Assembly (NCBI GenBank): GCA_030549495.1
Contig: JAUIRK010000007.1
Location: 745,001 to 809,000, forward strand
Origin: Nectonema munidae
Taxonomy: Eukaryota > Nematomorpha > Nectonematoida > Nectonematidae
Direction: 5' to 3'
Length of the DNA: 64,000 nucleotides
Below the pieces are notes generated by a model, which had not been told where the DNA came from, did no database searches, and saw only the letters and a list, made by a program, of their open reading frames with translations. This document shows, piece after piece, positions 11,540-22,826 of the stretch. The position numbers were made by a program, and so were the translations under genes. Numbering within the stretch: the stretch's first letter is position 1; every line of letters starts with the position of its first letter.

Positions 11540-12330
11540 AAACTTCTTCTTTTACATCTTTTCCCACTTCTATGTTTTGTCGATCTTTTTGATCAGCTTT
11601 CTCCCCATTCATTTCTATTCCGCGCATCGTCATTCTTCAAATCTTAAACTTCATATCAACTTCAACGCAATCCATCCATCTTCTCTTAGGCCTTCCTTTC
11701 TTTTGCTTTCCTTAGTTCATTTCCATTACTCTTCTTTCAACATCATCTTCATCTCTCCTCATCACATGACCGTGCCACCTCAATCTACTTTCTTGTATTT
11801 TGGCTGAAATTTCTTTCACTTTAGTTGTGTCTCTGATTGCCGCATTTCTAATTCTATCCTTTCTTGTTGCTCCACACATCCATCTCAACATTCTCATCTC
11901 TCAACCTCCAGCTTCTTTTCGTGCGATTTCTTTATTGCCCAGGTTTCGGATCCGTTCATCATTGCAGGTCTCACCCTTTTTTTTTATATATTGCGCTCCA
12001 TTTTGACTTCTATTCTTTTGTCGCACAGAACTCCAGTCACCTTCTTCCAATCCATCCAGCCTGCGCGTTTTCTCCGTGTTACTTCTTTTTCAATCTCGCC
12101 GTCATCTACCAAAGTGGAAATAGTTTCAACTCTTCTCAACACTTTTCCTTGCAACTCAATTTTTAAGCCTTCATCATTCACATTTATACAGAGGTGTTCG
12201 TTCTGTCTTTTCCTGATTAATTTTCAATCCCCTTCTTTCCATTTCTCTACTCATCTTTTCAAGATTTTCTTGTACCACTTCACACTTGTCACTAGACAAA
12301 ACGATATCTTCTCCAAAGAATGGAGACTTA
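11540..12330 (-). pseudogene. RTE-like LINE fragment, C-terminal reverse transcriptase
   Basis: Read on the minus strand: LFGEDIVLSSDKCEVVQENL (near 12310) stands where the YADD-containing block belongs, followed by RRGLKINQEKTE, then TLVDDGEIEKEVTRRKRAGW (near 12090), MDWKKVTGVLCDKRIEVKM, and finally RMLRWMCGATRKDRIRNAAI with ESRLRWHGHVMRRDEDDVER (11897-11720). This is the characteristic end of RTE-type non-LTR reverse transcriptases. The catalytic YADD has become FGED. At least two frame changes are present. The element is truncated at its 5' side, as is usual for LINE copies. Confidence 0.85.
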
Positions 12331-12489
12331 TCGTTAATATAAATAAATTGAAATATAATTTTGATTTAACCTTTGGGAGGAGGTTTCTTTTGTATATTTT
12401 GTGTATGTTTCGTTAAATAAAGTTTTCCAGAGTGTCTACTGGAAAAAAAGATTGGAGAAAAACTTTACTGTAATATAGAATATAAAATT
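12331..12489. other. Short gene-free spacer
   Basis: AT-rich; nothing identified. The part next to 12490 may be the body of the SINE-like repeat. Confidence 0.4.
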
Positions 12490-12567
12490 TTGAAAGTTTA
12501 TTCCCGGATCGAACCCAAGACGTTAAAGTATGGAAGCCAAGTATTTAACCAACCTTAGTCACCGCTC
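12490..12567 (-). repeat. tRNA-like SINE head or tRNA pseudogene
   Basis: On the minus strand, GTGACTAAGGTTGGTTAA resembles an RNA polymerase III A box and GGGTTCGATCC is a good B box about 40 nt later. The acceptor stem does not close (GGAGCGG has no partner), so this is not a functional tRNA. A tRNA-derived SINE is the best reading. Confidence 0.5.
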
Positions 12568-13404
12568 CTTTGATGGTAATTTTCGAAAGAATTACATGTT
12601 TTTGTTTTGAATAGATGAACATAACTACACAAACATATAAAGTTTATAATATTTTTAAACATTATTGTTTTGCTTACATTTCTTGCAATTTCTCCCCTTC
12701 AAACTTATTTCATTAAGATACTTAATAAACTTAATAAGCTTTCTTATTTGAAACTTTTACTCTTTTAATTGTATAATTTTCTTCTAAACTTCTTTTCCTG
12801 GAGCGTATTCTTAAGTCATCTTTTTCGAAGTTTTATCTCCGAATTATAACGTTAGATAGAGGAATATTCCATTTCAATAAATTTCATTTCATTTCTATTC
12901 TTTGCTAGTGTTATAAATTTTCGATAAATTTATAGAGTTTCAAATTTTTTATGTGCAATATTGCAGTAAAGTTTCTCAAAATTAGCAAAGAAAAAGGTTC
13001 AGGTTAGCAATAGTAATTTTCTCCATTGCAGTCATCTCACAATGTCAATTTACCCATGATGGCAATTTTCGCCCTAGTGATCTTCGGTCACCTTTAAAAA
13101 GAACATAAATCTTTGGAAATAGCACTTCGTTGACCTCCTCAATTGCTTGTGCATGTCCCATATTTATAGATATTTCGATGAAATCATTTTTCCACCATAC
13201 AAGGCAAATCTTTGTATTTTGTGATACTCTTTTCTAGATTCGCATCTTTTACCTACAAAATACATCGAACAAGAGTGAATAAAGAAGCTGAAATCATTGC
13301 GGATGGAGAAAATTTTTCAATTTTCTATTCCAAATCAGTTTTTATTGATTTTTAATCACTATATTGAGTATATGTACCTTTTTGATTTATTAGAAAACAT
13401 CACA
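12568..13404. other. Gene-free AT-rich stretch
   Basis: No coding exon, RNA gene or mobile element was recognised. Confidence 0.55.
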
Positions 13405-15675
13405 TGCAAGTGACAAATGCAATGTTCCATATGTGGAACATTGGCTACTTTACTATGGTATTGTTATATACAAGAAAAAAGCAGGTCACTTCATTTTAAA
13501 GATATAAGGCACCTGCATAGACACATGTGTGAGTAATAAATCATTATAACACCCTCTTCATTTCTTGTGCTAAAAATTACATCGCTTTTTTCTTCCTTGT
13601 TTTCCAGTCATTCCTTTGGTTTTCGCTTGATGAAATTTGTTACTTTGGATTCAGTTGTGAACTACATAGAAGATGATTTAAGTGATAAAAAGTATGATGT
13701 TTGTATTTTGCCTCCCAAAAACTCTTATGTTTCTGATGCTGAAGAAATAGATGAAGATTTACTCAAAGACGTTGTTGCATCTGATGTAACTGGGGAATTG
13801 GAAGTGTTCACTAATAACCTTAGTAAAAATACAAATATTTCACGACCTTTTACTGCTAATTGGAAAAAGTATTTTAAATTTGACAAAGTTCTTTCATCAG
13901 ACACAACAAGTAGTAAAAAATATTTTGATCATAACTTGATGTCATTATACAATATTGAACTATTCTTTAAAATACTGCCTCAAGAATACTTGCAACAACT
14001 ATCTGAAATGTCAAATGTGTATGCAAGTCATAATGGATTTTCTTTAGATGCCGATTGGAAAGATATAGGACAATTTTTGGGCATAGTCTTGCTTAGTGGG
14101 TATAACTGCCTGCCTAAAGAAAATGACTACTGGAGCACCGCCCAGATCTTGGAGTCAAGTTGGTTTCGAGTTCAATGTCAAGGAACGCGTTTAAAAAAAT
14201 TAAAACATATTTTCATATTGTTGATAATAATAATAAAATTGATCACACAAATAAAGTAGCAAAGATTTTACCTTTTTATGGCAAATTGAACAAAAATCTT
14301 CCCCAGTTTGGAATATTTAGCACATAACTCAGTATCGATGGTACCATATCATGGTAAACATTGTAAGCAATACATAAAAGGTAAACCCATTCGTTTTGGG
14401 TATAAACTATGGATAATGTGTTCAAAAATAGGGTATCCTTTTTTCATCGATATTTATTCTGGAAGGACTGAAGAAAAAAGATCAAGATGCGTTGGTGAGC
14501 ATGTTGTTTTGAAGTTTGTGAACGAACTTACTCACCCTGAAAATCATGAAGTTTATTTCGACAATTTTTTTTCATCGCATTCACTTTTGATTGATAAAAA
14601 TGTTAAAGCAGTTGGGACAATTCGTGTAAATCGCATCAATAAATGCCCAATAGTTAACAAAAGGAAAAAGTTGAAAGAGGGGAGTTTGACTATCGATCTG
14701 ACGGAAAAGTTTATGTTTGCAGTTGGACGGACAACTCAATTTTGAATATTGCCTCCAATTTTTGTTCGCATATTCCTCTGGGTAAAATTTCAAGGTACTG
14801 CCAAAATTTAAAAGAGAAAAAACAAGTAAATTATCCGAACATTGTAAAAAAGTACAATGAATGTATGGGAGGAGTGGATACACTTGACAAGCTTTTGTCT
14901 AGTTACAGACCTCAAATAAGAAGCAAAAAATGGTGGTGGAATCTGTTTAGTAATGGACTAAACTTAAGCGTTGTTTCTGCTTAGCTACTTTTATGCGAAC
15001 TTGATGCTTCAAAAAAAGTAACACACTTGATATTTAGAAGAGATGTTGTTTTACACTTGATAGGATTGGGAAGGTTGAAAGAAATACGCCAAGGACCTAA
15101 AGCACATCTACCTAAAGATATGAGAGACAGTAAAGGACATTATTTAGTAGAGTCGACACAAGGAAGATGTTCTATTTGTCAAAAAATACAAAGAAAAAGG
15201 TGCAATTTGTATAACAAAAAGCTCTATCAACTTTGTTTTCTTTTATATCATTAATAAATAAAGTTTTACAAAAATGTTATTTTAGATACCTTAAATGGCC
15301 AATGTTCCATTTCTGGAACATTTAAAAAACCGGTACAAAAACTTTTTTTTCATGAATTATTTTTTATTTTAAATTTTTAACATTTTATTCAAACTCTAAT
15401 TAAACTATTTGAAGCAAAAAATTATTGGGAATAAAATTCTAAAGCTTTTTCTTTCATTTTTTCAATAGAAGGTAAAAATTTTACATAAACGTGTTATTTA
15501 ATTCACCCATCAAAAGTGTCAATATATTTTTCCATCAATTTTTTAAGGTTTTATGTTCAATATAAAGCCGGGTGTCTGTTGAATATATTTATTTAAAAAG
15601 AATCACACTGATTATGCATTAAAACACTATTTTTTTCAATGTTCCAGAAATGGAACATCTGACATTAAACGGTTA
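13405..15675 (+). mobile_element. piggyBac element with ATGTTCCA palindromes
   Basis: It holds a piggyBac transposase frame (13567-15254) flanked by 20-nt palindromic motifs: ATGTTCCATATGTGGAACAT at 13422-13441, ATGTTCCATTTCTGGAACAT at 15302-15321 and ATGTTCCAGAAATGGAACAT at 15639-15658. The last two are exact reverse complements of each other. The right end …GACATTAAACGGTTAGG resembles a worn TTAACC(C/G)TTTAATGTC terminus. The exact outer limits are uncertain. Confidence 0.75.
13567..15254 (+). pseudogene. piggyBac (PGBD-like) transposase, decayed
   Basis: The first open part (13567-14259) holds the acidic N-terminus (DAEEIDEDLLKDVV) and the DWKDIGQFLGIVLLSGYNCL block. The second (14308-14745) has VPYHGKHCKQYIKGKPIRFG, then EVYFDNFFSSHSLL, which carries the second catalytic Asp. 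The third (14742-14984) has YNECMGGVDTLDKLLSSYRP, with the third Asp. The last (15027-15254) ends in a Cys-rich zinc-binding tail, GRCSICQKIQRKRCNLY. Where LSVDE(S)MVPYHG is expected, the sequence reads NSVSMVPYHG: a frame change and local loss remove the first catalytic Asp. Other stops lie between the parts. Neighbouring piggyBac copies belong to different lineages. Confidence 0.9.
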
Positions 15676-16204
15676 GGAACACATAATAATCTGGTTGAGA
15701 AATGTATTGATAAATTGTCATGAAGACAACAATAAATTGAAAAGGTATGATACTGTGTACTACGATTACTGCCATCCGAGTTCATAACTTTTCATTTCTA
15801 TAAAGGTTCAACGTTATATACAAAAAAACCTATAGAAGTGTTTTGCAAAATTCTAACAATGCTATTTTTTCCATTCATTGTATTATGATTTATAGTAAAT
15901 TCAATAGCACCACTTCTTTTTGGACTATCTAATAAGTACCGACAACAATTTTAATGCAATCAATTACGTTACGCACATAACACTTATATAAGTTTTTAGA
16001 TTTAAAGAAATTTTGTACTAATGTCGATATAGTCTGTTAATTGTCCATTTTTTCCAAATTAATAAGTAGATTCTTAGAATAAGTAAAAATAATAATGAAT
16101 TAACAACTTTTAGTTTCGTATGTGCATAATTTGATAAAAATTAATTATTAAGGTTTATCTTTCTATTTTAAAAGTAAGGGGAGCCAAAGATATATTTAAA
16201 AAGG
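15676..16204. other. Gene-free AT-rich stretch
   Basis: Nothing recognisable beyond simple AT-rich sequence. Confidence 0.5.
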
Positions 16205-16720
16205 ATAAATATTTTTTGATTTGAACATTTTTCGATTCTTTGATTATTTGACAAATATAATATTTAAAATCGTGCAAATTGCAAAGTAAAGGTAATAACT
16301 TTTGTAACATCGTATGAGGTAGCAAAATATGAACAGAAAGTTTCATATTTTTTGATTTTTTAAAGAATATTTTTCGATTCTTTGATTACACAATTTTATT
16401 TTGATTATTTGATAAAATATATTATTTAATATCGTGAAAAAATTGCAAAAATATAGGTAATAACTTATCTAACATCCTCTCCCCGAATGAGGTATATCAA
16501 ATCTTACATCTAGCAAAATATGAACTGATAGGTTGGAGATGAATCATCGCGGTATACAGGTTGGAGATGAACCATCGTAGTATACAGGTATATAGGTAAT
16601 AACTTATGTAGCATCGTCTCTCCGAATGAGCTATATCAAATCTTACATCTAGCAAAATGTGAACAGAAAGTTAAACATTGTCTCCCTAGTCATTAGTTCC
16701 TATGGAAAGTTATTAATTGG
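16205..16720 (+). repeat. Local tandem repeat of about 150-180 bp
   Basis: The phrase GGTAATAACTTWTSTARCATC…ATATCAAATCTTACATCTAGCAAAATRTGAAC occurs at about 16290, 16455 and 16595, with TTTTTCGATTCTTTGATTA upstream of the first two. Inside the second unit a 28-bp piece (GGTTGGAGATGAATCATCGC and the next eight bases) is repeated directly at 16531 and 16559. Related sequence lies at 52456-52580. Confidence 0.75.
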
Positions 16721-17149
16721 TGGTACAACTAGCGGCTTTCATTCGGTTTCTGTATTAGCAAGTGAAGTTTTGTTTTCTCAATATGAACAATTTAAATTTG
16801 TTTGAAGATCTAACAGCTTAAATATTCTATGCTCCTGTTCAAAAATGGCTGTTTTTCTAATTCAAAATACCAGTTACAGATTGATTAGATAAAACTTTCA
16901 CCTGTAACATTTATAAATTCTTTGTTTACACTTTAAATATTCGTCGTAAACGAAGAACGATATTCCCAAAGTAATAAATATTGCTAATATAGGTGCATTG
17001 ACGTCTTTACTTTCCAGAGAGGTTTCTAAAGAAAGTGTTTGCTCAACTTTATTATACCTTTGAAAAAAGTGGAAAATACCACCGATCTTGTCAGAATCGA
17101 TTCCAAAATTGATGCTCTAACCAAAACTTTCGAAGAAAATTTTTTTTCA
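16721..17149. other. Gene-free AT-rich stretch
   Basis: No gene or element recognised. Confidence 0.5.
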
Positions 17150-17295
17150 CAAAGAAAAAATGCTGTGAATAGTTTAATCGATTTAGTATAAAAAATATTT
17201 TAATTGAAATATGAATGAATGATAATCATTTTCAGGCATACCTAATTTTATTTGCACTTTCACACATTTTTTCTATACCTGTTTTCTCATTAGTT
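17150..17295 (-). repeat. Single reverse satellite monomer
   Basis: TTTAGTATAAAAAATATTTT…ATTTTCAGGC…TTTGCACTTTCACACATTTT matches the reverse-oriented satellite monomer seen at 7565-8303, about 140 bp long. It is isolated, so it is either a solo unit or the edge of an eroded array. Confidence 0.65.
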
Positions 17296-19355
17296 GCAAT
17301 TCCTAAGGACAATTGAAAATTAACAAGGAAAATCTAAAAGTTTTTTTTTTAAAATTTGTTATTTTTTTAGGTAATTATTTGGTCACTAAAAATAACTAGT
17401 GATATTATTATTTGAATAGTAAAAAAAGTATTAACTTAATTTTTACTAGCTATAAAGTTACCGTTACAAACAAAAAAATGATAAATAGTAATAACATAAG
17501 TAAATTAGATATTTTTATTTTTATGAAATTATTGTATTTAGATGGTGTTAATATCTTGACATTAATTCATATATTTTTATAATTTTATAAAGTTACTTAT
17601 TTTACATTGTCGTATAATAAATTACATAAATTTTTTTTTTAAATTTTTGGTCTTTCATTCAAATATTTATAAAGTTCTTTCCATTTTTTAACTTTAATGA
17701 AAATTTAGATATGTCTAAATTTCGGCTTATGATTTATTTTTACTTTGGTTTACTAATCTTAAAAATTTTAAAATACCTTTTGATTATTCTCCTATCGAAA
17801 TTTTTAATATTTAATAAAGTTCAATCTATTAGTAAAATAACTAACTAATAAAGCAATCTATTAGTAAAATAACTCATTTAGGAATATTTATATTTTACAA
17901 CCGGTTTATGTAATTACTTTTATCATAGTAAAAGTTTACTATTACGAGATTACCAGTTTCACTTTTCTTAGATATTTTTTAAGTTCTTTGAAGATATAAT
18001 TCCATGAACACGATCGAAGGTATGTTTGGATCAAAATAAGCAGAGATTTGTTTTACTCGATTGCAAGTTGTGCTTGATCGCGAAGCTCTTCCCAACGCAT
18101 AACAACAGCGACATTTTACTAAAAAAGTGTAAATATCGAAATTGTTGCATAGAAAATGAAAAGTTTAACACTCGTTCCCAAACTTTTGTCGACTCCTATT
18201 TTCCTCTCTAATTTGCTGACCCTGTCAAAATCAATTATAATTTATTATAGGCTTGGCAAATTTCCGAAAGCGACTACATACAAAATTCATCGACAATTGG
18301 ATGAATCTTCATGTATTTATCCATAAAAGTTAACTGGTTTGAATATGGCATTTTCTTTGCTTAAACCAGATTTTTAAATTCTACATAATAAGAAAATATT
18401 TTATTTTAAACATTAAAGTTTCAATGTGATATTGCATTTCATTCAACCAACTTATCTCTCCTCGGTGACGTTTTGGACAAAGCACAGCGTAAATCATGTG
18501 CGTGATCAAGTTTATTAATTTTCTTGGGAAGTAAACTTGAAAATACCAATTTGCAAATGTGTGTTCAAGGAAAGGGCATAAAAATTGTCAGCATTGCTTT
18601 AAATAAATTTGGATATTGATGTCATTTTTTTCCAAAAGTCACTCAGCTTCAAGGATTCAAAATAAACTTTACAACAACTATCGTTTTTGAAACAAATAAA
18701 CTCGTCTTGATAACATTCGGAAATAGTTTTTGTTTCATATGGGTGACATTTGTTTTCAAAGTATGAAATCAATTCGTTTTTTAAAGTTTTTAAATGTTAT
18801 AAAGAAGTTTGAAGTTCGTCGTTGAAGAAAACGTCAGTTCAATTTTATTCAATCACAAAGTTAGATGTTTATATTTTTTAATTATTTTCTACCAATAAAT
18901 CCACTTTTATTGGAAAAGTCATTATTTTTTCTTCAAAACGAAAAATACAAGCATTTCCGACTTTAAGTGAAATTAAAGATTGAAGGAATTTTAATTTATA
19001 AAAAAAGCGCCCAAGTATGCGCCTTTTGTCAAATTTCTCTTGTCATTAAAAAATTCAAAAAGTTATGTTTTATTTTGTTGAAATAAAAATTATTTTTTAC
19101 TCAACTCAAAAAACCTATGCAAACTTTTCCCTTTGATAACCACTCTTTACTTCGTAATGAAGAAGTATGATCACTAAAAACATACATTTATAATTTTCAT
19201 TATATTATTTTATTCTAATGACAATTCAAAAAATCTTATTTCTGCTTGAAATAAAGGACACAAAATTAACACGCTAAGCTTTCACCAAAAATAAAGAATG
19301 TTATCAAGTCAAGGGCATTAAGGATTTGATTGATCGCGAACCATAGGCGGGGACC
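17296..19355. other. Gene-free AT-rich stretch
   Basis: About 2 kb of AT-rich sequence with no recognisable coding, RNA or transposon feature on either strand. Confidence 0.55.
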
Positions 19356-19359
19356 ACTC

Positions 19360-19640
19360 GTTTAACCCTGTTAGCCTTCACTAAAAAATTAATTGTACAC
19401 AATTGGCTGAATCATATCCCTTCAAATCTCGTGACTTTAACTAAAATCGCTAGCTGCATCTTTTGACACCATTTTCATGGTAGTTGAATCACCCCTTCAT
19501 GACAAAAACTGTCAATCAATATCAAAAAATGCCAACAAAATTTTGAAATTAATTATCTGTAGGGTCTATATTATATACTACCTTGAAAATTTATAATTAT
19601 ATACAGTTTTGAACGCAAAACATTTTATATATTTAATTTT
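19360..19640 (+). repeat. Dispersed repeat head (TTAACCCTGTT)
   Basis: It starts TTTAACCCTGTTAGCCTTCA and continues TTGGCTGAATCATATCCCTT…GCTAGCTGCATCTTTTGACA…TTTTCATGGTAGTT. The same succession occurs at 36510-36780 and, worn, at 1590-1740. Here and at 36510 it is followed within a few hundred bases by the satellite, so the two may travel together. Confidence 0.7.
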
Positions 19641-19669
19641 TTCAATAATGATCAAAGCTACTTTTTAAA

Positions 19670-20480
19670 AAATGTCAAACAAATTTTGATTGATTAGAAA
19701 TATATCTAATAAAATATTCCTTCAAATTTTACATAAAATATATTTTTTTTGCTTTATGTCTGAAAACTGTTTTCAAAAATATCTCAAATTTTATATAAAA
19801 TATATATTTTTATACCAAATTAACCATGCTAGTTTCATTTATGGACTCAATTTTTGCATTTAGGATTTGAAAATACCTATAAGTATCAACCAAATTTGCG
19901 GTTTAGTTCTAAAATTTGTATCCAAAAATATTAATATAAAGTTAACAATATGTTTTTATACCAAATCGATCATGCTGGTTTGATTCCTGGACTCAGTGTT
20001 TGCATTTAGATGTTTTAAAATATCTGTCAGTGTCAATCAAATTTGTGGTTTACGTGAGAAAACTACCTCCAAAAATATTCTCTTTAATTTTACATGAAAT
20101 ATATGTTTTTATACCACCATCAGAAATCAGTTTCTGCATTTAGAGGTTTTAAAATGTCTGAAAGTGTCAATCAAATGCTCGATTTACGTTTAATGTCTAG
20201 AGAAATATTTTTGAAATTTAAATAATATATCTGTTTTTATACCAAGCTTGTTTCATTTTTGGACTCAGTGTTGGCATTTATGGTTTTAAAATATCTGAAA
20301 GCTTCAATCAGATTTGCGGTTTAGATACTGTCTTTAAAAATATTTTCAAAAAAATAAAATATTTGTTTTTATATCAAATCGACTATGCTTATTTTATTTA
20401 TATACCTCATTTTGACTAATACCGTTATAAAAAATCTGGAAGTGGCAATTGAATTTGTGATGTATTCCTGAAAATCAATT
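19670..20480 (+). repeat. Satellite array, about 145-bp monomers (forward)
   Basis: Monomer anchors (ACCAWRTYRACCATGCT…TTTCATTT…GGACTCA) fall at about 19816, 19962, 20110, 20243 and 20382, spaced 130-150 bp. The last units are the most diverged, as at an array edge. Confidence 0.85.
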
Positions 20481-21700
20481 CTGTAAAATAAAAAAAAATC
20501 GTTATATATTAGTTATATAGTATAAATATCTTTTTTTTGTATATTTAGGTTTATAATACTTTCTTCAATCATCTTGAGTAAGAAATATTTATTTTAAAAA
20601 CAAAACGTATTATAAAATCTTTTGAAGATTAGTATGAGAGAAGGAAGCAAACTGAAAACTAATTGAAAAGAGAACGTGTGATCAAAAGAAATAATTTAAA
20701 AAAAGAAGCAAATGGAAGATCTACCATGTTCCAATGAACTAGGAAGTCGTGTATTGATCTAAAATCGGGTGCTTCAAAAACGGTTCTGAGCGTGAAAAAG
20801 AAGTTCCTCTTTTGGAGATGAAAAATCTTTAAATCTATAGCTTATCATCTAGGATTACAATTATCATTTAACTAAGATAGGTAGGAAATCTGAAAGTTTA
20901 GAATATGTCAGATTTATCAAAAATGACACAGATGCCAATATCTCAGAATTTAGTCACTATCAAGATATTTTTTAATTTAAATTGAATTTGTCCATCTTTT
21001 TTCTTTTGCGTGAAAGTGAGAGCCTTTTTGATGAAAAAGGTGGACAACTTTTTGTAATTGAACAATGAACATCACGAATGATTCACAGAAAAATAATCTA
21101 TCTTACTGGATTGGTTGACAAATATTCAGGCTGGATATCTCTTCATATCACCTGATAATAAGATACACGATACTGATTAAAAAATGCCTAAGATCATCAA
21201 TAAGATTGTTTATTCAGAATGCCTTGAGATCGGGTAAAATTTGTTCAAAATAAATCCTTAAAAAAGTTTTTTCAAAACACATTGAAGAAAATAAATTTCT
21301 AATGAAAAAAAAGAGCAGCTAAGAAAGGATCGTCATGGAATGAATAGCATAATTGCATACTGTAAAGTATAGAAGATATGACGTAGAGACTACGAGCGGA
21401 TAACGAATTTGTAGCAAAAAAGAAAGAGGTTCTTTCGAGATATATATATATATTTACGATTTATATATTTTTTTTATATTTATATTTTATATTATAATTT
21501 ACTGACAAATGAAATATTGTGAAAAACACCTAAAGTTGGTTTATTAAAAATTAAGAAAATAATTACCAGATAAATACTGCAAGTAGAATTTATTTCGAAG
21601 TTTATATATGTGAAATTGATTTACAGGTTTAATCAATTTTTTGTCAGGTTTTATTGGTTTCATAAAAAATGAACATCACCATTAAATTCTACATACTTAA
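20481..21700. other. Gene-free AT-rich stretch with AT microsatellite
   Basis: No coding feature found. A run of AT dinucleotides and T-rich sequence lies at about 21440-21495. Confidence 0.55.
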
Positions 21701-22823
21701 AAGCGGGTATATATGTGTAAAAAACTATATATAATTACTTAGATAAAAGTTCCTTTATGAGATGAGCTATCAAATATAAATCAATTTTTTGACAGATTTG
21801 ATTATGATAAAAAAATGGATTTCACGACTGAATTCAGCATAGTTAAAATATATATATTAAAAACATAATCTTGAAATTAATTAACTTAAACTAGACAAAA
21901 GTTATTCTCCAAACATCCCTCTCTGGCCGAACACGACTACGAAACGAGTACAAGACGCACGACGACTAATCTGTTCGCTTCATATAAGCAGTAGATGTGC
22001 AGCAAACCCAGGTTGGCCTGAAATTCGAAGTTCAGAATTCAATAAAAGGCAGAGAGAGAGATTTAAAATTCTTCATCGATGATGAATGGATAATTCAAAA
22101 CACGGACAACATGGCCATGAAGGCTAACAACAGTATAACAGTGAGTGGTGAAAATGCGATCCCTCAGCATTTCAAATAACTGGAGAGCAAAACTACAAAA
22201 GAAATGCGCGTAGTATGAAGCATTGTTCTCGATTACACGCTGTCGACATCAGCCTAAACTATTTTCTTCATCTAATCGTAAATTATAGAAGTGGAGAGAT
22301 GTGATCATATCAGTTACCATATCTTCTCCACAGCAAGCGATTCATTTATATCAATCATCGAATTGCGTGCTTACAAATCTCCAGCATGATTATACTCGCA
22401 CCACTGACACATGACGAGATGATGATGATACAAGCCGTGAAAGCGTATCATCTTTGTGAAAAGGGACATACATCTCATGTCATCATCACTTTTTCCATAT
22501 GTTCTGATATTTCCGTATTTGGATCATTACTTATGTTCGTTCCATCGTCAAAGCTGTGCAATCAGCAGCTTGCTCTCGTATAATCGTCATCATATGCTAC
22601 GCAACACTCTTCTTCATCATAACCACCACATCTCGTTGCACTGTCCCTGAAACCGTATTTTGTGCTGCCTTTTGCCATTCTCTCTCCCTCGTATACGTGA
22701 TACCACAACTCGTTTTCATTGCATAATCATTCCGTTCCCCATCGCAGGCGCCATCAACTTTTTGAGACATCGTAGGAAGCACTATTTACATTTCCTCACC
22801 CTTTGCCTCCTCTTTTAAGCATC
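21701..22823 (+). other. Upstream region of the myosin light chain gene
   Basis: From about 21900 the base composition becomes less AT-rich than the surroundings, consistent with unique gene-flanking DNA. A CATATAAGCAG sequence lies near 21980, and CTATATATAA (21725) fits the MEF2 consensus, but both are expected often in AT-rich DNA. I cannot place the transcription start. A long 5' UTR or an untranslated exon here is possible. Confidence 0.4.
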
Positions 22824-22826
22824 ATG
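22824..22826 (+). CDS. Mlc2: MLC2 exon 1 (start codon only)
   Basis: The sequence is ATC-ATG followed directly by the donor GTAAGT. The exon supplies only the initiator Met; the next exon begins in frame with GCC. An exon coding for just the start codon is a known arrangement in muscle genes. Confidence 0.85.

Noticed and set aside
11526-12416. Three long + strand ORFs rich in Ser/Phe/His
   Set aside because: They are the antisense shadow of the LINE reverse transcriptase fragment on the minus strand.
12490-12567. Functional tRNA gene
   Set aside because: A and B boxes are present but the acceptor stem cannot pair.
21725-21734. MEF2 site controlling the myosin light chain
   Set aside because: CTATATATAA fits the consensus, but such words are expected often in this AT-rich sequence and it lies 1.1 kb from the start codon.
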